Of a DNA stretch of 9,954 nt, positions 5,348-9,954 are shown one piece after another. Source of the DNA: an uncultured Clostridia bacterium (lineage in GTDB: Bacteria > Bacillota > Clostridia > TANB77 > CAG-508); NCBI GenBank assembly GCA_934162625.1, contig CAKPJM010000040.1, forward strand, positions 1 to 9,954, written 5' to 3'. Made by a program: the position numbers and the translations under genes. Within the stretch, counting starts at the first letter, position 1. The number at the start of each line of letters is the position of its first letter. Under the pieces are notes generated by a model. The model ran no database searches and was not told the origin of the DNA. It saw only the letters and a list, made by a program, of their open reading frames with translations.

Positions 5348-6703
5348 ATGGAAAAGAAAAACAATTTACTTTTAGACGTTAACGAGAAACCAAGCATTGG
5401 AAAATGGATAATACTTGCCCTTCAACACGTTTTTGCCATGTTTGGAGCAACAATACTAGTTCCAATACTAGTTAACTCAGCAGCTGGAGAAGAAGTACTT
5501 ACAATACCAGTTACATTAGTAGCATCAGGAATTGGTACATTAATTTACATATTATGTACAAAAGGAAAATCACCAGTATATTTAGGAAGCTCATTTGCAT
5601 TCATTGCACCAATCACAGCAGCATACCTAAAAGGTGGAGTTTCTGGAGCAATGACAGGAATCATGGCTGTAGGATTAATTTATGTAATATTTGCAGTAAT
5701 AATAAAACTTATAGGCAAAAACTGGTTAGATAAATTATTACCACCAGTAGTAATAGGACCTATGATAATGATTATAGGATTAGGACTTGCACCATCAGCA
5801 ATAAGTCAAATAGGATTATCAAGTGGAGCGGCACTAGAGTGGCAACCAATAGTAGTTGCATTAGTAGCATTTTTAACTACAGCAATAGTTGCAGTAGCAG
5901 CAAAAGGATTTTTAAAAGTAATACCATTCTTAATAGGAATAGTAGCAGGATATTTAGCAGGAGTTGCAGTTGGAATTGTTGACTTCACACCAATAACAGA
6001 AGCTGCAATAGTTGGAGTTCCAAACTTCTTAATACCATTTGTAAGCTATACACCGAACTTCTCAGCAATACTTACAATAGCACCAATAGCATTAGTTACA
6101 ATAGCAGAACATATAGGTGACCATACAGCTTTAAGTGCAATAATGAACAGAGACCTATTAAAAGATCCAGGTTTAGATAGAACTTTATTAGGAGATGGTA
6201 TTGCAACATTTGTAGCAGGAGCAATTGGAGGTCCTGCAAATACAACATACGGAGAAAATACATCAGTAGTAGGAATGACAAAAGTAGCATCAGTTTGGGT
6301 AATAGGATTAGCAGCAATAATTGCTATAGTATTAGGTTTCTTTACTAAATTTACAGCACTAATATCTACAATACCAAATGCAGTTTTAGGAGGAGTATCT
6401 CTACTTCTATATGGATTTATATCAGTTAACGGATTGAAAGTTTTAATACAAAACCAAGTTGATTTCAATAATACAAAGAATGTAATAGTTGCATCTGCAA
6501 TGCTAGTTTTAGGATTAGGAGGAGCAACAATATCAATAGTAAGTGGAGACTTAGCAGTAACAATCTCAGGAATGAGCTTAGCCGCAATAGTTGGTATAAT
6601 ATTAAATCTTTGCTTACCAACAGAAAAATCTGAAGAAGATCAAACCAAAAAAGCAAAAAAAACTACAAAAAAATCTTCAAAAAAAGAAACTGTAAAAGCA
6701 TAA
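5348..6703 (+). CDS. uraA: Uracil permease (uracil:proton symporter, NCS2 family)
   Basis: This is an inner-membrane importer of uracil for pyrimidine salvage. The 451-residue protein is hydrophobic throughout and follows E. coli UraA closely: LQHVFAMFGATILVP (25-39), GIGTLIYILCTKGKSPVYLGSSFAFI (61-86), NWLDKLLPP, the core TIAEHIGDHTAL (251-262), KDPGLDRTLLGDG, PANTTYGEN (296-304) and LGGVSLLLYG (347-356). Glu254 and Glu303 correspond to the uracil/proton residues Glu241 and Glu290 of E. coli, with a constant offset of 13. E. coli His245 is replaced by Asp258, in a GDH sequence I recall from Gram-positive homologues. These residues favour uracil over xanthine or guanine. The C-terminus carries an extra Lys-rich tail of about 25 residues. 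The ATG follows AGGAGG (5336-5341) by 6 bp. Expression probably depends on the attenuator-like leader upstream; no PyrR-binding motif or purine riboswitch is visible. Confidence 0.94.
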   Translation: MEKKNNLLLDVNEKPSIGKWIILALQHVFAMFGATILVPILVNSAAGEEVLTIPVTLVASGIGTLIYILCTKGKSPVYLGSSFAFIAPITAAYLKGGVSGAMTGIMAVGLIYVIFAVIIKLIGKNWLDKLLPPVVIGPMIMIIGLGLAPSAISQIGLSSGAALEWQPIVVALVAFLTTAIVAVAAKGFLKVIPFLIGIVAGYLAGVAVGIVDFTPITEAAIVGVPNFLIPFVSYTPNFSAILTIAPIALVTIAEHIGDHTALSAIMNRDLLKDPGLDRTLLGDGIATFVAGAIGGPANTTYGENTSVVGMTKVASVWVIGLAAIIAIVLGFFTKFTALISTIPNAVLGGVSLLLYGFISVNGLKVLIQNQVDFNNTKNVIVASAMLVLGLGGATISIVSGDLAVTISGMSLAAIVGIILNLCLPTEKSEEDQTKKAKKTTKKSSKKETVKA

Positions 6704-6717
6704 AAATACATAGTTTT

Positions 6718-6746
6718 AAGACTCTATAAAAAAATAGAGTCTTTTT
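6718..6746 (+). terminator. Intrinsic terminator of uraA
   Basis: GACTCTAT (6720-6727) pairs perfectly with ATAGAGTC (6734-6741) around six A; flanking AA/TT extend the stem to 10 bp, and T residues run to 6746. Confidence 0.88.
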
Positions 6747-6799
6747 CCTATTCAAGAACAAATCAAAAAAATTAAAAAAATTTCTTATTTGTTCAAATA

Positions 6800-6830
6800 T
6801 GCAACTTTTTTCCAACTTTTATGGTATTAT
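6800..6830 (+). promoter_or_regulatory. Promoter region of the sigma factor operon
   Basis: TATTAT (6825-6830) with TG at 6822-6823 forms an extended -10 element. Upstream, CAACTTTT occurs twice, at 6802-6809 and 6813-6820, 11 bp apart. The AAC core preceded by TG/TC resembles the -35 elements of many ECF sigma factors, so self-activation by the encoded sigma is possible, but no typical ECF -10 (CGTC) is present. Which form of polymerase uses it is uncertain. Confidence 0.4.
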
Positions 6831-6847
6831 ATGTATAGGTGATATAA

Positions 6848-7318
6848 ATGGAATATACAAATAAAAATCAGTATTTAGAAAAAATGGTAGAAAAATATTC
6901 AAATATGATATATAGACTTGCTTTAATAAGAACTAAAACAAAAGAAAATAGTGAAGATGTATATCAAGAAGTTTTTTTACGTTTGGCAAAAAAAATGCCA
7001 GACTTTAAAAGTGAAGAACATGAAAAAGCTTGGCTTATTAGAGTAACAATAAATTGTAGTAAGAATTTATTAAATTCAAAATTTTTTAGAAATACATCAG
7101 AATTGAAAGAAGATATACCATTCGAAACAGAAGAAAAACATAACATATATTATTCTGTTCAAAAACTACCTATAAAATATAAAACAATAGTCCATTTATA
7201 TTATTATGAAAATTATAAAATCAAAGAAATAAGCCAAATACTTAAAATGAAAGAAAATACCGTAAAATCATATTTAGCACGTGCACGTGAAAAACTAAAA
7301 ATGGAAGAGGAGGGGTAA
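6848..7318 (+). CDS. ECF-type RNA polymerase sigma factor
   Basis: A 156-residue sigma-70 family protein with only regions 2 and 4, as in extracytoplasmic-function sigma factors. Region 2 spans about 14-78, with YSNMIYRLALIRTKTKENSEDVYQEVFLRL (17-46) and EKAWLIRVTINCSKNLL (59-75). A short linker follows, and region 4 spans about 104-152, with LPIKYKTIVHLYYYENYKIKEISQILKMKENTVKSYLARAREKL, whose helix-turn-helix (about 123-145) would contact the -35 element. The start ATG is preceded by AGGTGA (6837-6842). The next gene starts 2 bp after the stop and encodes a membrane protein with a short cytoplasmic N-terminus, the usual arrangement of a sigma factor with its membrane-bound antagonist. The regulon cannot be read from this window. 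Confidence 0.93.
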   Translation: MEYTNKNQYLEKMVEKYSNMIYRLALIRTKTKENSEDVYQEVFLRLAKKMPDFKSEEHEKAWLIRVTINCSKNLLNSKFFRNTSELKEDIPFETEEKHNIYYSVQKLPIKYKTIVHLYYYENYKIKEISQILKMKENTVKSYLARAREKLKMEEEG

Positions 7319-7320
7319 GA

Positions 7321-9339
7321 ATGAAGAAAAAGGACTATGCAGAAATTATGAATGAAATTGAAGTAGATAATAAATTAAAACAAGAAACATTAAGTAAAAT
7401 AAAACAAAAAAAGTCGTATACTAAAAGAATATATACAGTAGCCTCAGCCCTGATTGTATTTGTAATAGCAATATCAATAGCTATTCCATTAAATAATAAT
7501 AAAAACAAAGAAACGCCAATAGTGGCTGTAGAAAAAAACAATGGACTACCTAAAGTTGAAAATTTTGAAACATTATATAATATACTAAAAAATAGAAAAA
7601 ACAATTATTATGAAACAGTTGATGTACTTGACATTACTAGTAATGCAACAGAAGATAATGTAAAAAGTCCTGGAAGTCTTGGAACAACAAAAGAAAATGT
7701 TTCAAATGATGGAAGTGATTATTCAAAAACAAATATACAAGTTGAAGGTGTAGATGAAGCAGATATTGTAAAAACAGATGGAGATTACATTTACTACTCT
7801 GCTGGAAACAAGTTAGTAATTGTAAATGCAAGTGATCCAACAAAATTACAAATTGTGTCTGAAATAGAATACGAAAAAGAAAATATAAAATCTGCTGAAA
7901 TTTTTATAAATAATAACAAGTTAGTTATAATTGGACAAAAAAGAGTTTATGAAGCTAATCAAAATAAAGAGGTTTATTATGATTTGGCGTATAGGTCTTA
8001 TGATTTATATACTATTGCAAAAGTATACAATATTGAAAATAAAGAGAATCCACAATATGAAAGAGAAGTTCAAATTGAAGGAGATTATTTGTCTTCAAGA
8101 ATGATTGGAGAAAATATATATTTTATGGCAAACAAGTATATATATTGTAATTTACCAGAAGAATATACAAAAGAAAATGTTAACGAAGATGAATATAAGC
8201 CAAAATATTTAGACACTAGTATATCAGAAAAACTTAATTGTAAAGAGTTTACAGACATATACTATTTCCCAGATAGTGAAGAAAACTCATATTTGAATAT
8301 TGCAGGGTTTAATATTAATAACAATGAACCAGCAAATATAGAAAGCTATTTAGGAGCTGGAGAAGAAATATATTCATCTGAAAATAATTTATATATTACT
8401 AAAGTAAAATATGAATACAAAAATAATATATTTTATGGTTACTACGATAATTATGATGTAGACACATATATATATAAATTTAAACTAGAAGATTCTAAAA
8501 TTGTGTATACAAATGTTGGAAGTGTACCAGGAGAAGTGCTAAATCAATTTTCAATGGATGAAAAAGATGGCTATTTTAGAATTGCAACAACAGATAGTAA
8601 TAATTGGAACAGCGATACAGATACTAATAATATGTATGTTCTAAATGAAAAACTAGAAGTTGTTGGAAAAATAGAAAATTTAGCAAAAGGAGAAAAAATT
8701 TATTCAGTTAGGTTTATGGGGAATAGAGCATATATGGTAACGTTTGTGCAAACAGATCCACTATTTGTAATAGACTTATCAGAGCCTACAAACCCTGTTG
8801 TACTAGGAGAATTAAAAATACCTGGATATAGTAAATACCTACATCCATATGACGAAACTCATATAATAGGTTTTGGAGAAAATACAACGACTAATAAATA
8901 TGGAGGAGTAGTTACAGATGGAATGAAAATGGCTTTATTTGATGTAAGCAATCCAAGCAACCCAAAAGAACTATATTCAGTGGACATAGGAGAAAAAGGA
9001 ACATATTCCGAGATATTAAATAATCATAAAGCATTATTATTCTCAAAAGAAAAAAACATAATAGCATTCCCTATCTCTATAAGAGAAGAAGAGGGAGAAT
9101 ACAACTCAAAACTAACATTCCAAGGAGCAATAGTATATGGACTAGACTTAAATGAGGGATTTACCTTAAAAGGAACTATTACACATATGCAAATAGAAGA
9201 TGAATACTCAGATTATAACTATACTAAAGCAGTAGAGAGAATAATATATATAAAGGATAGTTTATATACACTATCAAAAGAACTTGTAAAATCAACTAAT
9301 ATTGAAACAATGCAAGAACAAAATTCGTTAGTGCTGTAA
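7321..9339 (+). CDS. Membrane-anchored extracytoplasmic beta-propeller protein, probable anti-sigma/sensor
   Basis: The 672-residue protein has three parts. Residues 1-36 are a charged cytoplasmic segment (MKKKDYAEIMNEIEVDNKLKQ and on) resembling the short helical N-termini of clostridial anti-sigma proteins. A single membrane segment follows (about 37-57). The rest is an external domain beginning near 78 and carrying the hallmark VEGVDEADIVKTDGDYIYY (141-159) of the secreted C-terminal beta-propeller family (Beta_propel, COG4880), with propeller-like blades such as KLVIVNASDPTKLQIVSEI, RAYMVTFVQTDPLFVIDLSEPTNPVVLGEL and MALFDVSNPSNPKELYSV. The length fits a complete family member. The ATG follows AGGAGG (7308-7313) by 7 bp, inside the end of the sigma gene, so translation is coupled. 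By context it should hold the sigma factor inactive and respond to an envelope signal; the ligand is unknown. No catalytic motif is visible. Confidence 0.88.
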   Translation: MKKKDYAEIMNEIEVDNKLKQETLSKIKQKKSYTKRIYTVASALIVFVIAISIAIPLNNNKNKETPIVAVEKNNGLPKVENFETLYNILKNRKNNYYETVDVLDITSNATEDNVKSPGSLGTTKENVSNDGSDYSKTNIQVEGVDEADIVKTDGDYIYYSAGNKLVIVNASDPTKLQIVSEIEYEKENIKSAEIFINNNKLVIIGQKRVYEANQNKEVYYDLAYRSYDLYTIAKVYNIENKENPQYEREVQIEGDYLSSRMIGENIYFMANKYIYCNLPEEYTKENVNEDEYKPKYLDTSISEKLNCKEFTDIYYFPDSEENSYLNIAGFNINNNEPANIESYLGAGEEIYSSENNLYITKVKYEYKNNIFYGYYDNYDVDTYIYKFKLEDSKIVYTNVGSVPGEVLNQFSMDEKDGYFRIATTDSNNWNSDTDTNNMYVLNEKLEVVGKIENLAKGEKIYSVRFMGNRAYMVTFVQTDPLFVIDLSEPTNPVVLGELKIPGYSKYLHPYDETHIIGFGENTTTNKYGGVVTDGMKMALFDVSNPSNPKELYSVDIGEKGTYSEILNNHKALLFSKEKNIIAFPISIREEEGEYNSKLTFQGAIVYGLDLNEGFTLKGTITHMQIEDEYSDYNYTKAVERIIYIKDSLYTLSKELVKSTNIETMQEQNSLVL

Positions 9340-9365
9340 GAACTTGTAGAAACTTTTAATCATTG

Positions 9366-9384
9366 AGAGAATTTGCAATTTTCT
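9366..9384 (+). terminator. Weak hairpin after the beta-propeller gene
   Basis: AGAGAATT (9366-9373) pairs with AATTTTCT (9377-9384), including one G-U pair, around a 3-nt loop. Only a poor T-rich stretch follows, so termination would be inefficient. No better terminator is visible before the next promoter. Confidence 0.25.
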
Positions 9385-9410
9385 TGATATTTGAAAAAAT
9401 TAACATAATG

Positions 9411-9439
9411 TTTACAAAAAATATAAATTGTAGTATAAT
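9411..9439 (+). promoter_or_regulatory. Sigma-A promoter of the FxLYD-like gene
   Basis: TTTACA (9411-9416) and TATAAT (9434-9439) are separated by exactly 17 bp, with transcription expected from about 9446. The leader of about 55 nt contains a GC-rich hairpin before the ribosome binding site AGGAG (9487-9491). Confidence 0.8.
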
Positions 9440-9452
9440 ATTATAGGAACAA

Positions 9453-9477
9453 ACAAAGCAACTGGGGCGCCCTTTGT
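9453..9477 (+). promoter_or_regulatory. GC-rich hairpin in the 5' leader of the FxLYD-like gene
   Basis: ACAAAG (9453-9458) pairs with CTTTGT (9472-9477), enclosing a 13-nt loop that contains the self-complementary GGGCGCCC (9464-9471). This is the most GC-rich patch of any leader in the window and is followed by an A-rich stretch and the AGGAG site. It matches no riboswitch class I can name with confidence. Confidence 0.4.
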
Positions 9478-9500
9478 ATATAAAAAAGGAGAAATATGAA

Positions 9501-9954
9501 ATGGCAAAAATAAAGAAATTCTTTTTATATTTTTTAATGTTTATAGCTGTATACATATTCGTTACGATACTAACAAATTTTAGTATGAAAGAGAATTTTA
9601 AAGATATACAAAATATACAAGTAGGTGTTAGTTCGCCGAAAATACTTATAGAAGAAAGCAAAGCAACTAATACGCATGGATATATAAAAGGTAATATAAC
9701 AAATGATACAGGAGAGCATATAAAAGACAAATTTTTACAATTTGACTTCTATAATAAAAATGGATTATATGTAGGAACAAAAAGCCAAGAAATAAAATAC
9801 TTTAATGTTAATGAAAAAATAAATTTCGATATAACATATAATTATGAGAACGTAAATAGCATAAAAATAAGTTTTGTGGATGAAGTTATAAAGAAAGAAA
9901 TAAGTAGTGTAAAGTTTTTTGAATTAACTGAAGAAGAAAAAAACTTAGCAATAT
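9501..9954 (+). CDS. Membrane-anchored FxLYD-like domain protein, 5' part
   Basis: The frame is open to the right edge, so only the first 151 residues are seen. The protein starts MAKIKKFFLYFLMF with a signal-anchor hydrophobic segment (about 7-26), then an external region with GYIKGNITNDTGEHIKDKFLQFDFYNKNGLYVGTKSQEI, the pattern of the FxLYD immunoglobulin-like fold (G-x-V-x-N-x-T, a central F/Y strand, DxxG, and a following hydrophilic strand), and YFNVNEKINFDI at the usual closing position. FxLYD domains occur in secreted or lipid-anchored proteins of Firmicutes with unknown ligands. I chose ATG 9501, 9 bp after AGGAG; an ATG at 9496 opens only a five-codon frame that stops at 9511-9513. 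The gene is separate from the sigma operon, with its own strong promoter. The family call is moderate; the existence of the gene is nearly certain. Confidence 0.8.
   Translation, partial: MAKIKKFFLYFLMFIAVYIFVTILTNFSMKENFKDIQNIQVGVSSPKILIEESKATNTHGYIKGNITNDTGEHIKDKFLQFDFYNKNGLYVGTKSQEIKYFNVNEKINFDITYNYENVNSIKISFVDEVIKKEISSVKFFELTEEEKNLAI

Noticed and set aside
6046..6468. 140-codon antisense ORF inside uraA
   Set aside because: It is a shadow of the well-supported uraA reading frame, with no ribosome binding site and no recognisable protein pattern.
9453..9491. preQ1-I riboswitch before the FxLYD-like gene
   Set aside because: The stem-loop plus A-rich tail looks similar, but the loop lacks the conserved residues and cannot form the required pseudoknot with the tail.
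9356..9730. 124-codon minus-strand ORF over the end of the window
   Set aside because: It covers the promoter, leader and start of the FxLYD-like gene, which has a ribosome binding site, signal anchor and domain pattern. The minus frame has none of these.

Overview
The window is a very AT-rich, Gram-positive-type bacterial chromosome segment with strong AGGAGG-type ribosome binding sites, A/T-ending codons (ATA, AGA and TTA are frequent), TGG used for Trp, and intrinsic terminators. The spore-associated gene ytfJ beside a DUF2953 gene, together with recA-recX-scpA, points to a low-GC, probably spore-forming Firmicute of the Clostridia. I cannot name the species. All genes read on the + strand.

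Layout. 1-654: the C-terminal part of an oligopeptide-type ABC transporter solute-binding protein, cut by the window edge. 669-3179: recA, with a sigma-A promoter and a LexA/SOS-like operator, followed by recX and scpA (recombination, its modulator, and chromosome condensation), ending in a terminator that overlaps the scpA stop. 3180-3826: an unrecognised 120-codon gene with higher GC content and terminators on both sides. It sits where scpB is commonly found in relatives, and no scpB is visible. 3827-4955: DUF2953 (ytfI-like) and ytfJ, overlapping. 4956-5347 (no large gene): the second copy of a short dispersed repeat, then a promoter, a 35-codon U-rich leader ORF and a terminator just before uraA. 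5348-6703: uraA, a uracil permease. 6800-9339: an ECF-type sigma factor and, 2 bp later, a membrane-anchored extracytoplasmic beta-propeller protein that probably acts as its anti-sigma or sensor partner. 9411-9954: a strong promoter, a GC-rich leader hairpin and a membrane-anchored FxLYD-like protein that runs off the right edge.

Three points stand out. First, the uraA leader (short 5' UTR, tiny T-rich reading frame whose stop codon lies in the left arm of a terminator, upstream hairpin, U-rich stretch) has the layout of the UTP-sensing transcription attenuator of enterobacterial pyrBI. That would be an unusual solution in a Gram-positive-type genome, where PyrR-binding leaders are expected. 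Second, a roughly 150-bp MITE-like repeat occurs twice in the same orientation, each copy immediately after a stop codon; one copy splits recA from recX. Third, the scpB slot holds a compositionally foreign ORFan cassette. All functional statements are inferred from sequence patterns; no searches were run.
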